Part shown: positions 37,301-42,146 of the stretch, in pieces
Position numbering within the stretch: the stretch's first letter is position 1
Layout: every line of letters starts with the position of its first letter
Origin: Sinohyriopsis cumingii
Lineage: Eukaryota > Mollusca > Bivalvia > Unionida > Unionidae
Length of the DNA stretch: 64,000 nucleotides
Assembly (NCBI GenBank): GCA_028554795.2
Contig: JAPYKE020000546.1
Location: forward strand, 82,959 to 146,958
Direction: 5' to 3'
Position numbers and translations under genes: made by a program
Notes under the pieces: model-generated
Database searches by the model: none
The model's input: the letters and a program-made list of their open reading frames with translations, nothing else
Told to the model about the DNA's origin: nothing

Positions 37301-37604
37301 AAGATGTAACTTGTAGAACTTATTTTCTTAACCACTATGACCCTGACCTTTGTTTGTTGACCTTAAAGCTTTCCTATTGTTTCAGACCCCAGACATGCAG
37401 TGGAGTTACTGTGTTAAAGGTGTTCTACCAGAGTACACTCCCCCACGTGGCCAGTCCTCCCGACCAATAGCAGGCCCCCATCCTGATCCACGACAACGCC
37501 AAGAGAAACAGAACTACATCCTTGAGAACATGAAACTAAAGACCACAGCTGTGTCTTCACCAGTCAAAGGGGCACCCATTATATATAGAGCCAAGCTTGG
37601 TTGA
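3554..37604 (+). CDS. CFAP47: CFAP47-like ciliary protein, C-terminal 940 residues (17 exons, 5' end outside window)
   Basis: Seventeen exons, listed separately, splice into one uninterrupted frame of 941 codons including a TGA stop at 37,602-37,604. All visible junctions are GT-AG with matching phases. The product is a series of beta-rich ASH/MSP (ASPM-SPD2-Hydin) modules: positions with F/V-x-P, 'L.P....V.F.P...G.Y.G.L' patterns recur, and there is no membrane segment or signal peptide. Recognisable family stretches include GHYPCQI (exon B), IGEFW-like [10 protein letters not shown] (exon I), [13 protein letters not shown] (exon M), WKFPIRFVA (exon O), and a C-terminus with NYILENMKL and VSSPVKGAP. 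Proteins of this family act in the axoneme of cilia and sperm flagella. Human CFAP47 is about 3,200 residues, so about the last third is present. Gene identity rests on remembered family patterns, not on a search. A Hydin-like relative is the main alternative. Confidence 0.82.
3717..3980. repeat. Degenerate TCTG microsatellite and CA run
   Basis: A pyrimidine-rich tract of diverged ctgtctgt/ctgtcagt words runs to about 3,950, then a CA run at about 3,951-3,977. It sits just inside the intron after exon A. Confidence 0.7.
3981..4481. other. CFAP47 intron A-B remainder, nothing recognised
   Basis: AT-rich intron with a good pyrimidine tract (ttttattttacag) before exon B. No repeat or gene was seen. 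Confidence 0.6.
4482..4678 (+). CDS. CFAP47: CFAP47 exon B
   Basis: Completes an Asp codon with exon A, then reads [20 protein letters not shown] and [12 protein letters not shown] (fragment residues 46-111). The acceptor is ttttacag and the donor CTT|GTAAGA, phase 0. GHYPC followed by a repeating strand pattern is a typical late strand of a CFAP47 module. Confidence 0.85.
4679..5382. other. CFAP47 intron B-C, nothing recognised
   Basis: AT-rich intron ending in a long pyrimidine tract (cttttttttcag). No repeat array or RNA gene was seen. Confidence 0.6.
5383..5526 (+). CDS. CFAP47: CFAP47 exon C
   Basis: 48 codons in phase 0: starts [16 protein letters not shown] and ends with [14 protein letters not shown] (fragment residues 112-159). 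The acceptor is ttttcag and the donor AAG|GTTGGT. NHDWP-like openings are common in ASH modules. Confidence 0.85.
5690..7097. repeat. 50-bp minisatellite, about 28 units
   Basis: Tandem units with core TGCTACTCAATCAGAACAGG followed by ttttatattcaac or ttttatattccac. Units are very similar. At least two short units lack about 8 bp (near 5,963 and 6,107). The unit length leaves remainder 2 on division by three and the consensus has no stop in any + frame, so long overlapping open frames of up to 418 codons arise by arithmetic. It lies in intron C-D of CFAP47. Confidence 0.97.
7098..8037. other. CFAP47 intron C-D remainder, nothing recognised
   Basis: AT-rich intron sequence between the 50-bp array and exon D. 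No repeat, gene or RNA feature is supported. Confidence 0.55.
8038..8156 (+). CDS. CFAP47: CFAP47 exon D
   Basis: Reads [20 protein letters not shown] and then [11 protein letters not shown] (fragment residues 160-199). The acceptor is aactgtag and the donor AC|GTAAGT, phase 2. 'G.L.L.N..DGTEH.F.L.G' is the closing strand of an ASH module. Confidence 0.87.
8322..8985. repeat. 40-bp minisatellite, about 16 units
   Basis: Units contain TTAGACATGGGATAAGGTAG followed by cactaaacagtttcat, with a spacing of 40 bp (three units per 120 bases). A stray partial unit is found at about 10,333-10,363. It lies in intron D-E of CFAP47. Confidence 0.95.
9555..9755. repeat. Short tandem repeat of about 83 bp, 2-3 units
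   Basis: The words ggggagtaatcatagac, accagtct and gtatgcat recur about every 83-90 bp. Diverged, and intronic in CFAP47. Confidence 0.6.
9775..9895. repeat. Dispersed repeat pair, copy 1
   Basis: About 110 bp containing acatggtggtggttatg and gggtccatcctcaacc. A second copy in the same orientation lies at about 10,555-10,665, with acacggtggtggttatg and gggtccatccttgac. Confidence 0.6.
10555..10665. repeat. Dispersed repeat pair, copy 2
   Basis: A diverged direct repeat of 9,775-9,895, about 780 bp downstream in the same intron. Between the copies nothing gene-like was seen. Confidence 0.6.
10735..10789 (+). CDS. CFAP47: CFAP47 exon E
   Basis: A small exon of 55 bp. It completes a Thr codon with exon D and reads [18 protein letters not shown] (fragment residues 199-217). 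The acceptor is atttcag and the donor AAG|GTAAGT, phase 0. [20 protein letters not shown] across the E-F junction is a typical 'NP(T/S)...Y.V.S' ASH opening. Confidence 0.82.
10975..12948. repeat. 49-bp minisatellite, about 40 units, with higher-order structure
   Basis: Units contain AATTTAAGCTTGCAAGACAG and tcatacttgggaaatgaaaa. Marker variants recur in blocks. 'gcagagacattcat' appears near 11,426, 11,721, 12,115, 12,411 and 12,756, and the 'gccatac...ttatttaagcttgaaagac' pair near 11,040, 11,235, 11,530 and 11,825. This gives a block period of about 6 units (295 bp), with some 7-8 unit blocks. It is the largest array in the CFAP47 introns. Confidence 0.97.
13050..14255. repeat. AT-rich minisatellite of about 48-54 bp, some 22 units
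   Basis: Units contain TTTAATTATGTATTCCAAGG followed by tctacacacagcattaatatta, with or without 'gccag'. It follows the 49-bp array in the same intron but shares no sequence with it. Edges decay after about 14,100. Confidence 0.95.
14522..14670 (+). CDS. CFAP47: CFAP47 exon F
   Basis: Reads [20 protein letters not shown], then [15 protein letters not shown] and AFIAGKSPV (fragment residues 218-267). The acceptor is tgattttag and the donor GT|GTAAGT, phase 2. It is a classic ASH module with the P-G-Q turn and the 'SP...G.F.G.V.F' strand. Its last 33 bases and its donor are the first unit of a tandem repeat (next entry). Confidence 0.88.
14638..14995. repeat. 75-bp repeat built from the end of exon F and its splice donor, about 5 units
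   Basis: Units start with gttgtagcatttat, contain gctgggaagagccctgtggt or the variant cactggaaagagtccagtca, then a donor-like gtaagtatactta and atggcaactgtcaagcaact. The fifth unit (about 14,932-14,977) is almost identical to the real exon edge. At least three extra GTAAG donors (one unit has GCAAG) are therefore present. Reading past the real donor meets an in-frame TAA at once. Confidence 0.92.
14996..15788. other. CFAP47 intron F-G remainder, nothing recognised
   Basis: Ordinary AT-rich intron ending in tttctttgcccacag before exon G. No gene or repeat is supported. Confidence 0.55.
15789..15933 (+). CDS. CFAP47: CFAP47 exon G
   Basis: Completes a Val codon and reads [20 protein letters not shown], then [20 protein letters not shown] (fragment residues 267-315). 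The acceptor is tgcccacag and the donor CAG|GTATGT, phase 0. An acidic linker precedes the strand VWYSVEV and a proline run, as at family inter-module linkers. Confidence 0.87.
16060..17660. repeat. Minisatellite of about 43 bp with higher-order blocks
   Basis: Units contain GCATACAGGAATATGCTGTT followed by gacctgctgaatgctggcta. A multi-unit block beginning gcatacaagaatatgctgtt recurs near 16,345, 16,585, 16,880 and 17,155, giving blocks of about 240-290 bp. The minus strand lacks stops in places, which produces open frames of up to 183 codons that I reject as genes. It starts about 125 bp after exon G. Confidence 0.95.
17588..17912. repeat. Two short tandem duplications
   Basis: A segment of about 76 bp with gtctgttcatccatctatcc and aactgtctccacctgggtg occurs twice (17,588-17,708). 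A segment of about 74 bp with ttcaagagaggcttc and tggcttctcatctggggttc occurs twice (17,762-17,912). Confidence 0.85.
17990..19340. repeat. Dispersed repeat family R2, degenerate ~120-bp tandem units
   Basis: About ten diverged units. Each has words like 'accaaattttgtggatagct', 'tgcacttggggtaagga', 'agcctattgatttcagg' and 'caaaggtcaaggtcactg', then 'aagaaaaatggtttctgcac'. Related copies in the opposite orientation are seen at about 33,070-33,260, 51,370-51,580 and 59,160-60,250. I do not recognise a named element. Confidence 0.75.
19345..19868. repeat. 32-bp minisatellite, about 16 units, upstream of exon H
   Basis: Tandem units of ATGTAGATTCAGGGGTCTAG plus cagtcaatggtc. About two units in the opposite orientation lie at 20,618-20,692, so the array and its inverted copy flank exon H of CFAP47. 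Confidence 0.97.
20246..20421 (+). CDS. CFAP47: CFAP47 exon H
   Basis: Reads [20 protein letters not shown], then [19 protein letters not shown] (fragment residues 316-374). The acceptor is cttcttcag and the donor AG|GTAAGT, phase 2. It is a complete ASH core: N-P-T turn, L-P-P-G turn and Y.P...G strand. It is 176 bp, so its omission would shift the frame. It is flanked by inverted copies of a 32-bp repeat. Confidence 0.88.
20618..20692. repeat. Inverted copy of the 32-bp minisatellite downstream of exon H
   Basis: About 2.3 units reading ctagacccctgaatctacat and gaccattgactg, the reverse complement of the array at 19,345-19,868. It ends about 60 bp before exon I. Confidence 0.95.
20755..20862 (+). 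CDS. CFAP47: CFAP47 exon I
   Basis: Completes a Ser codon and reads [20 protein letters not shown], then LPHMECELG (fragment residues 374-410). The acceptor is cttttttttag and the donor AG|GTGGGT, phase 2. 'F.....VGEFWY.L.L.A..P' is a strongly conserved CFAP47/Hydin-type strand. Confidence 0.9.
20919..21008 (+). pseudogene. Decayed duplicate of CFAP47 exon I in the following intron
   Basis: The stretch ttgatattttaccttgagtc matches the start of exon I (tgatattttaccacgagtct). It continues collinearly with tatagtctgatagtatcag and tttcctccacaaact..accaggatgg against exon I's tatagtcttagattaacag and gtccccaccccagact..ccacacatgg. Stops interrupt it and there is no clear acceptor, so it is read as an old tandem exon duplication that has decayed. 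Confidence 0.6.
21120..21900. repeat. AT-rich minisatellite of about 57-63 bp, some 12 units
   Basis: Units contain TTAAATCATTGATACTTCTG followed by tgtacaatatttatata and taataatttatatcagtgta. It lies in intron I-J of CFAP47. The bases after it to 22,300 are unusually AT-rich without a clear period. Confidence 0.93.
22292..22350. repeat. (AT)n microsatellite
   Basis: About 55 bp of alternating AT within intron I-J. Confidence 0.95.
22791..23007 (+). CDS. CFAP47: CFAP47 exon J
   Basis: Completes an Arg codon and reads [20 protein letters not shown], then [20 protein letters not shown] (fragment residues 410-482). The acceptor is ttcctttcag and the donor CAA|GTACGT, phase 0. An ASH module with the DNPTEE turn and the 'PL.F.PS.LG' strand. 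Confidence 0.9.
23008..24391. other. CFAP47 intron J-K, with an AAT-rich microsatellite
   Basis: Mostly featureless AT-rich intron. A diverged (AAT)n tract lies at about 23,895-23,945. No exon, RNA gene or mobile element was recognised. Confidence 0.6.
24392..24548 (+). CDS. CFAP47: CFAP47 exon K
   Basis: Reads [20 protein letters not shown], then [20 protein letters not shown] (fragment residues 483-535). The acceptor is tactttcag and the donor G|GTATGT, phase 1. It ends one module (GEWVF.A.GTG.LP) and opens the next (PFRNPMD). Confidence 0.9.
24585..24840. repeat. 25-bp minisatellite, about 10 units
   Basis: Units of TGTATCATGACTAGACAGTG plus tgtct begin about 40 bp after the exon K donor, with some spacing variation. 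Confidence 0.93.
24957..25830. repeat. Foldback element: long imperfect inverted repeat
   Basis: Left arm about 24,957-25,370, right arm about 25,468-25,830, loop about 97 bp. Matching words in order, read from the outside: aaacacac, gtttcctctga, agggtcagagtccattccct, agttggaatt..ccgacacc, agatatacctgcat, atgatttattttctca, aatccgctga, cctggatct and tcgcaacc. The left arm has one insertion of about 55 bp relative to the right (about 25,086-25,140). No protein was found inside. It could be a foldback MITE or an inverted duplication. It lies in intron K-L of CFAP47, so the pre-mRNA would contain a hairpin with arms of nearly 400 nt. Confidence 0.9.
25840..26260. other. CFAP47 intron K-L remainder, nothing clear
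   Basis: Words such as 'ggggtcatggtgtcaat' and 'gagtcatggggtcaag' hint at an old two-unit repeat, too diverged to delimit. No gene was seen. Confidence 0.4.
26262..26317 (+). repeat. Duplicated splice acceptor and start of exon L
   Basis: The segment atctttcagacaagatcatg, then caattggatgaactactct, is a diverged copy of ttctttcagacaaaaacaag, then cagttagatgaactactt, 47 bp downstream. The copy carries its own pyrimidine tract and AG at 26,269-26,270. Because 47 is not a multiple of three, using the upstream acceptor would meet a stop soon after joining exon L. Confidence 0.85.
26318..26546 (+). CDS. CFAP47: CFAP47 exon L
   Basis: Completes an Asp codon and reads [11 protein letters not shown], then [20 protein letters not shown], then WQYAPKDSK (fragment residues 535-611). 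The acceptor is tctttcag and the donor GG|GTAAAT, phase 2. '[14 protein letters not shown]' is a standard ASH strand pair. The downstream acceptor was chosen because only it keeps the frame. Confidence 0.9.
26625..26760. repeat. Two-copy tandem repeat of about 60 bp
   Basis: The words 'agagattacattaaaatgct', 'gaccaacccattcagcct' and 'gcatgtttacgcaa' are repeated 60 bp later with small changes. Confidence 0.8.
27100..27395. repeat. Diverged tandem repeat of about 60 bp, three copies
   Basis: 'atatgatagcccacagccag' plus 'cattctgg' recurs near 27,132, 27,198 and 27,331, with 'acagcattgg..gatctggctt' in front of two copies. Confidence 0.75.
27396..28600. other. CFAP47 intron L-M, nothing recognised
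   Basis: No exon, repeat array or mobile element was recognised in this stretch. Short open frames here lack splice context and family resemblance. Confidence 0.45.
28605..28790 (-). mobile_element. tRNA-derived SINE (family C), 5' head
   Basis: On the minus strand the head reads GATGGCTCAGTTGTTAAGGC (A-box-like) and, after about 30 bases, GGAATTTGATTCC (B-box-like). A body with 'caccttgtccaaggatgca' on the + strand follows. This layout is typical of tRNA-derived SINEs. The tail end and target-site duplication were not defined. Confidence 0.65.
28775..28935. repeat. 31-bp minisatellite, 5 units, seeded at the SINE head
   Basis: Units of AGCCATCACAGTTCCCTGTG plus ataaatcaaat. The first unit overlaps the tRNA-like head of the SINE (gagccatcac), so the array may have grown from that junction. 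Each unit has a small palindrome, tcacagttccctgtga. Confidence 0.9.
29051..29319 (+). CDS. CFAP47: CFAP47 exon M
   Basis: Completes a Gly codon and reads [20 protein letters not shown], then [10 protein letters not shown], then [12 protein letters not shown], with a Lys/Pro-rich linker ending VPDGIVVGE (fragment residues 611-700). The acceptor is ccttccag and the donor A|GTAAGT, phase 1. '[12 protein letters not shown]' is one of the best family signatures in the window. Confidence 0.92.
29715..29870. repeat. Repeat related to the exon N acceptor, copies 1-2
   Basis: 'gttaagtttgaattatctcc' plus 'ctttcaaccctg' near 29,732 and 'gttaagtttgaattatctcc' plus 'cttccagcc' near 29,814, each linked with 'atgggccc..atcattaat'. 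The same unit recurs at 30,485-30,615, where its last copy forms the acceptor of exon N. Confidence 0.85.
29871..30484. other. CFAP47 intron M-N middle part, nothing recognised
   Basis: Lies between the two copies of the acceptor-related repeat. No gene or mobile element was seen. Confidence 0.45.
30485..30612 (+). repeat. Repeat related to the exon N acceptor, copies 3-4
   Basis: Copy 3 ends with attatctccctttcagccct at about 30,528-30,545. Copy 4 ends with attatcaccctttcag|ccct, which is the real acceptor of exon N at 30,609-30,610. Both contain 'taatagctcttgtt'. The decoy acceptor lies about 65 bp upstream of the real one. Confidence 0.88.
30611..30782 (+). CDS. CFAP47: CFAP47 exon N
   Basis: Completes a Thr codon and reads [20 protein letters not shown], then VALNLI, then [15 protein letters not shown] (fragment residues 700-757). 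The acceptor is ccctttcag and the donor GA|GTAAGT, phase 2. 'DEF.HE..Y' followed by 'F...F.P.KAM' fits the penultimate module of CFAP47. Confidence 0.9.
31017..31705. repeat. 57-bp minisatellite, about 12 units
   Basis: Units contain GATGGCAGATCCAGGTCTAT followed by gcaatgtgtagttggatgca and acttgtacacattatc. Because 57 is 19 codons, both strands show open frames (161 and 146 codons) with a 19-residue period. These are not genes. Confidence 0.95.
32024..32185 (+). CDS. CFAP47: CFAP47 exon O
   Basis: Completes an Asp codon and reads [20 protein letters not shown], then [16 protein letters not shown], then FRLTSQT (fragment residues 757-811). The acceptor is aattttcag and the donor AA|GTAAGT, phase 2. 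'A.L.V....GG.WKFPI' and 'D..I.IEA.GL.KES' are clear CFAP47 signatures. Confidence 0.93.
32380..33078. repeat. 57-bp minisatellite, unrelated to the previous one, about 12 units
   Basis: Units contain GAGTCCCAAGAATGGAACAT followed by tatatgcccaccccttgttt and agtagtcctctatacaa. Same unit length as the array in the preceding intron but no shared sequence. Confidence 0.95.
33079..33260. repeat. R2 family copy, inverted
   Basis: 'attctgccagtgatcttgtc' plus 'ctttgacccc', 'ttgttccttactacaa' and 'cagtcagtgacattgatc' are reverse-complement forms of the R2 words seen at 17,990-19,340. Confidence 0.6.
33300..33775. repeat. G-rich minisatellite of about 47 bp, some 10 units
   Basis: Units contain tttctttataggttggtaat, then runs such as gggggg, caaaggggg, aaatgggtccca. 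Four or more G-runs occur within short distance on the + strand, which is the sense strand of the CFAP47 transcript. Each unit also resembles a splice acceptor (tttctttatag). Confidence 0.92.
33776..34216. other. CFAP47 intron O-P remainder, nothing recognised
   Basis: AT-rich intron ending ttatttcttgcag before exon P. No gene or repeat is supported. Confidence 0.55.
34217..34385 (+). CDS. CFAP47: CFAP47 exon P
   Basis: Completes an Asn codon and reads [20 protein letters not shown], then [20 protein letters not shown] (fragment residues 811-868). The acceptor is tttcttgcag and the donor CAG|GTAATA, phase 0. It is the last ASH module: 'SP..F.AYF..GSD.EF.V.P..G.L.P...GT...V.F.P..YGK.Y.G.L'. 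Confidence 0.93.
34540..34769 (+). mobile_element. tRNA-derived SINE, family A, copy 1
   Basis: tRNA-like head 'ccccaagtggctgtgtggtc' (A box) and 'gggttcaagtc' (B box), body ending 'gctgacaaatggcattaaac', and an ACAACAAC tail. Flanks aaccctgtgtgat and aaccctttgtgat form a 13-bp target-site duplication with one difference. Family A also has copies at 41,174, 41,980, 47,629 and 52,706. Intronic, sense to CFAP47. Confidence 0.88.
34770..35335. repeat. Weak repeats of about 135 bp, two or more units
   Basis: 'gatatctttatgaaactttg' and 'gatatcttgttgaaacttcg' introduce two diverged units, each followed by 'tatg..ttctgtacgac'- or 'tttgtatcataac'-like words. The rest to 35,335 has no clear period. 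No gene is supported. Confidence 0.45.
35336..37050. other. CFAP47 intron P-Q, no gene recognised
   Basis: AT-rich sequence without a strong repeat. An 87-codon open frame on the minus strand at 35,896-36,159 has a possible membrane segment near its start but no splice sites or family likeness that I can support, so it is not called as a gene. Confidence 0.4.
37055..37290. repeat. R1 family copies, inverted relative to 1-765
   Basis: 'aggaggaatagcaataaaaa' plus 'gattttcaagatggcc', 'cagccatattggatgt', and 'taggaggagtaacaataac' near 37,213 are reverse-complement R1 words. Confidence 0.65.
37386..37604 (+). CDS. CFAP47: CFAP47 last exon (Q)
   Basis: Reads [20 protein letters not shown], then [20 protein letters not shown], then [17 protein letters not shown] and a TGA stop (fragment residues 868-940). 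The acceptor is ttgtttcag, phase 0. The pattern 'TP.M.W.Y...G..P.YTPP', then 'RQ..NYI.EN..L', then 'VSS..KGAP' is the characteristic CFAP47 C-terminus, and this exon is the main reason for the gene name. Confidence 0.92.
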   Translation, partial: TPDMQWSYCVKGVLPEYTPPRGQSSRPIAGPHPDPRQRQEKQNYILENMKLKTTAVSSPVKGAPIIYRAKLG

Positions 37605-37840
37605 AGTTGCCATTATCCCTATCTGATTTGGAGACTTTCTAATTAATATCCATTTGTAATAACTGAGATCTTTTGATAATTAAATCTTGTTAAACATTTG
37701 ATAGGCTATAATGTATGATAATTTCTGCGCTAAAATATAGCTTTAAAACAAGGAACCACAATGTTTTACAGCAGCTATGGTATTCCATAATTATATGATG
37801 CTTTTATTGCCAAAATATTCTTTGGAAATCTTCCGGATTT

Positions 37841-37846
37841 AATAAA
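37841..37846 (+). terminator. Candidate polyadenylation signal of CFAP47
   Basis: AATAAA about 240 bp after the stop codon, the first perfect hexamer seen downstream on this strand. Confidence 0.45.
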
Positions 37847-37849
37847 CAA

Positions 37850-38680
37850 AATAACATCCCAGCAGCACATATGAATCAAAACACTGATTTTATGAAGAAT
37901 TTTTTTAAGAAAGCGTAGTGCATAAACTCCCTTATAATTAAAGTCCTACTACAAACAACATAACTACATAATGCCCTGACAGATCAGGGTCTGTATTATT
38001 TGCTCTTCTGATTACCCATAGCAAGCTGCATTGACTTAGATCTGCTAGTGTTATGTGAAGGTTGATCTGGGTATGTAGTCTGCATTTGGACTCAACTTAT
38101 TAGCAAGTATTTATTCTATGTTGCTTTCCTTTCTTGATGCTTTAGTAAGTTTTTGGTTCCCTGCACTGGTTGTGGGATTTTTTTAAAATTACATTTCCTT
38201 TTTTTGTTTTTGTTGTACAGCAAACCAAGTGCTGCATTTATTTAGCTTTTGTAGACGACTCAGCTTTTTGTTTGCTTTTATCTGACAAAGATTGTTGTAT
38301 AAAAATGTGACCAATTAATGCAAACGTCAGATAAACAAATGTTACCTAAAGGACTCTGTTCATATCTGTGCAAGATACAAATTAGACTTAATAACTGAAT
38401 GATTGCCATAAAACACTCGTCACTGCATCGGATTACGTCTGGTAATCCATATTCTTGATTACGAGGCATATTAATACATTGCAACATTTAAATAAAAGTA
38501 TGGTTAATGAATGGATTTTATATATTTCAAATATTGCTATCCAAATTAAAACGTTGGAATCAGAACAGGAGGCTATTATTGAAAAATGTAGTTTTAAAAA
38601 AGGAATGGACCATTTAATACTATTTTCTTTCATAAAGATAGAGATCGAATTAAGTGTAGAATGCCGTTTCGATTATTGTT
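37850..38680. other. Downstream flank of CFAP47, nothing recognised
   Basis: AT-rich sequence after the candidate poly(A) signal. It may include extended 3' UTR; no gene was recognised. Confidence 0.45.
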
Positions 38681-38830
38681 GTGTAAAGTCTAGAAGGCTG
38701 TATTAATTATTGTTGTGTAAAATTTAAAAGGCTGTATTGATTATTAGTTTGTAAAGTCTAGACGTTTTTATTGACTACTGGTGTGTAAAGTCTAGAAAAA
38801 TGTATTGATTATTGCTGTGTATTGATGCAG
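38676..38830. repeat. 43-bp tandem repeat, about 4 diverged units
   Basis: 'gattattgttgtgtaaagtc' plus 'tagaaggctgtatt' recurs with changes about every 43 bp. Confidence 0.8.
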
Positions 38831-39194
38831 TATTGTTGAACTTTTCATGTTTAATTTTTATATGTCCCTGTACATTCAGATTTAAGTATACATTAATATA
38901 TAAATAAGTTTTTATTTTAGTGTCTGTAAGATCTTGTATATATATATTGGTATGAAATAGTTTAAATACATGTATAGATTATTACATATCAGGTTTAAAA
39001 ATTGAATCCAACTTGAAATCTTCATTTTTTTAAATTGGTTTTCTTCAGGAACTATTGTAATTTACATTGATCTCATCCTCCAACTTAAATGATTTAGTAG
39101 TATTTTATTTCACAGTTTATAAGACTTCTAGTTTTATTTTGTAACTATGGAAACAAGATGCCCCTCATTGATGGCAGTAGTAGCATTTATGTCC

Positions 39195-39290
39195 AGAGGT
39201 AAAAAAACTGGCACTATCTCACAAAGGTACAAAAACTGGCCCTATCTCACACAAATCTAAAACTGACACTATCTCATGCAAGTTGAGGAT
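39195..39290. repeat. Short tandem repeat of about 32 bp, 3 units
   Basis: 'aaaaactggcactatctcac' recurs three times with substitutions. Confidence 0.7.
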
Positions 39291-41160
39291 TTTACATTCC
39301 TCTGCATTGCATGCATTGCACAAAGACTGTATTCTGAAATCAGATTATCACTGTACAATGTATCAAGCATTTCTAGAGTTTATGCATATGACTGAAAGGC
39401 TAATGTTTTGTTTTACATATGAAGAACATTAATGAAAAAACCTGTGATAATGTTCCATCATGCAAACAAGTATTTAAAACCAAATCAGCATTTCAAGATA
39501 CTGATGTTTTATGAAAGTATAAATATATTTTGTAATTTTAAGTTAGACTATAAGCATTATTATAAGCTTACTAGTTTTTAACCCTATTTAAGATTTTTAC
39601 ATTATATATATTGCTTCAAACATTGTTTGTTGTTAATATGTGTGTAAATAGATATATATGTATAATCAAAACCAAATAATTTTCAACCTTTTCGTTATTG
39701 ATTGAACATCCAGTACCTTTATGTGTATACTCCCAACTGCATAATGATCATATGGGTGGCACTCTTTCTTGAAGTTGTCCACATAATCCTTCCATTTTCA
39801 ACAACCAACCCCCCCCCCATATGTGATTTCTGCCAAAATCCATACCATATATATTCATAAAAATCCCATTCTTGTAAAAGCTAACACCCCAATCCAACTG
39901 AATAGTTAAAACATTAAAAGGTGCATGACCCATTCCTAAGCCAACCCATTAAGTCTAGCCATATTGAAAATCTTAGCTATTAGTATTCCATCTTAAAGGA
40001 TTGTCATCCTCGTGTAGAGTTTCAATAGGTACTGGGGGCTTAGGTTAGGCATGTATGTCACCTTGTCTTTGACCATCTGCAATAACAATATACACAGCTA
40101 GTCAACAACAAAACTGGTACATGATATCATCCTTGCAGTTCAGACATTTGTCCAAGCTCGGAATTATCCTATTTAATTGTGTTATTTTATAGATATAGCA
40201 TTATTTAATTGCTAACACATCATTAATATTGTACAAAACATCTGGGTGGTTTCTTGAAGCACAGGTCTCAAAATTATGGTCTATTGGACCATTTTACCAA
40301 AAAGGCATTGGCATCATTTTACTACATGTCTACAAAATGCCCCTTGAATCTAATTTTGCATACCAGGTTTTTCAATTAAAAACAAAATTCTCTTTTGATC
40401 ACAAATGGTTGTATACCACTTTAAGACAAAAATTCCACACCTGGCCAACCAAGTCTCTCATTAAACACTCCATCTTCAGATGACGAAAGGCTTTGAAGTT
40501 TGAGATATACCTTAAAAAATTCTGATGCCACTCTGAAATTCTGCACGAGATTAATAGTAGAAAAAAAACCCTAGAATCCACTTTCATCACAAGTAGTTGA
40601 TATGTTTCAAGTGCATGCATCACGCATAACGAAGTTTGAAGGGGTATTCTTGTTGTTTGGATATTTAGGGATATTAATAGGATGGGGTCTTTTCCATTTT
40701 ACAAGACTACCCTCAGCAGCAGAATCAATATTAATATACACAGTTATTTTCTAATACTATCTTACATTTTTCGTACAATCATCAATTTTTTTCTTGAAAT
40801 TTTGAAGAGCATTCTTGATTTCAAAGTGCCTTTATGAATTCTTTGCAATTTTCTATTGAAAGTATGGACTTGAAGGTAATAAAAGTATCTAAAACTTCTT
40901 TACAGAATAAATTGGGAATAAAGTTATTTACACTATGTACAATGTTTGTGATGGTTTGCATTGTAGTTCACTGTGATAATAACAGAAAACAATTTGTATT
41001 TATGTTATTTGAAGCAAATAATTTTTGTTGTTGGATGCTATGATAATATTAACACCTTTCAAATTCTTATCTTTGATCCTTTATTTGCCCTGAATTCTAA
41101 GTTTAATTTATGACTGTATATTCAGACCAAATCACAAAGGTGCACAACCAAATTATTTTG
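39291..41160. other. Intergenic, nothing recognised
   Basis: AT-rich sequence with short open frames (up to 84 codons) but no splice context, family likeness, repeat or RNA gene that I can support. Confidence 0.5.
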
Positions 41161-41173
41161 TGTAAAATTGTGG

Positions 41174-41382
41174 TGGGGCCCCAAGTGGTCGAGTGGTCTA
41201 AAGCGCTCACCATTACAGATCACTGCCATCTCACCTCTGTCTGCGTGAGTTCAAGTCTCATGCTCTGCCAATGTGGGTACGTGAATTCTGGGGTTTTCCC
41301 AGGTTCTTTCTTCCACTGTTTTTACTGGCCACCATGTATAGCCTATCTTGTACTGAAAAATGGCATTAAACCCTATCACAAC
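41174..41382 (+). mobile_element. tRNA-derived SINE, family A, copy 2
   Basis: A clean copy: 'ccccaagtggtcgagtggtc' is a good tRNA A-box region and 'gagttcaagtc' the B box. The body includes 'tactggccaccatgtatagc' and the end 'gaaaaatggcattaaaccct', with a short tail. A perfect 10-bp target-site duplication, aaaattgtgg, flanks it (41,164-41,173 and 41,383-41,392). Confidence 0.93.
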
Positions 41383-41755
41383 AAAATTGTGGCAAAACAA
41401 ATTTATAAATATTTGACAACAGGCTGTACTTTTATGTACATTAGTTTCAGCGCCATTCCAATGATCAACAATCTTATTGACTATTCCCAGAACAGCAGAC
41501 CATTACCTCTCAGGAGGAGAACTTTGGAAAATGATGCATGCCAGATTTGAATTAGAATACCAGATGAACAAAGTAATTGGTTTGCAGCCACTGATCATGA
41601 TCTTTATTTTGGATTTGACTCTTTTACATAACACTACTACGGTTGCGATGATCACAGGTGAAAGCAAAATTTTTTAGTAAATATGTTCTCTTACCTGATC
41701 ACATTAACATTGGGAATATAATCACTACAACCTCCCAATGACAAATTTATCTTTT

Positions 41756-41827
41756 CAGTCTATCTATCTATCTATCTATATATCTATATATATATATACA
41801 TACATACATACATACATATATATATAC

Positions 41828-41898
<71 letters not shown>

Positions 41899-41900
41899 AA
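41756..41900. repeat. Compound microsatellite (TATC, TACA, TA, CA)
   Basis: Successive runs of TATC, TA, TACA, TA and CA. Typical slippage-prone tract; the open frame across it is not a gene. Confidence 0.97.
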
Positions 41901-41979
41901 GGGCAAGAACTCTTGTCCATTACCTTCCCTTTGCAACCAACCACTCGTTTAAGCTCAGTAGAACGCTGTATAATGGGAT

Positions 41980-42146
41980 CAGGTCCCCAAGTGGCAGAGT
42001 GGTCTAAAGTGCTCTCCGTTACGGATCACTGCCATCTCACCTCTGTCTGCATGGGTTCAAGTCAAGGATTCGACCAATGTGGGTATGTGAGAAAGCTTGC
42101 CAGTAGTTTCTCGTGGGTCGGCGGTTAAACCCCACAACACTAACAC
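41980..42146 (+). mobile_element. tRNA-derived SINE, family A, copy 3 (shorter)
   Basis: Same tRNA-like head ('ccccaagtggcagagtggtc' and 'gggttcaagtc') but lacking most of the body between 'gggtcggcggtt' and 'aaacccca'. A perfect 14-bp target-site duplication, ctgtataatgggat, lies at 41,966-41,979 and 42,147-42,160, so the short form inserted as such or lost sequence later. Confidence 0.92.
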
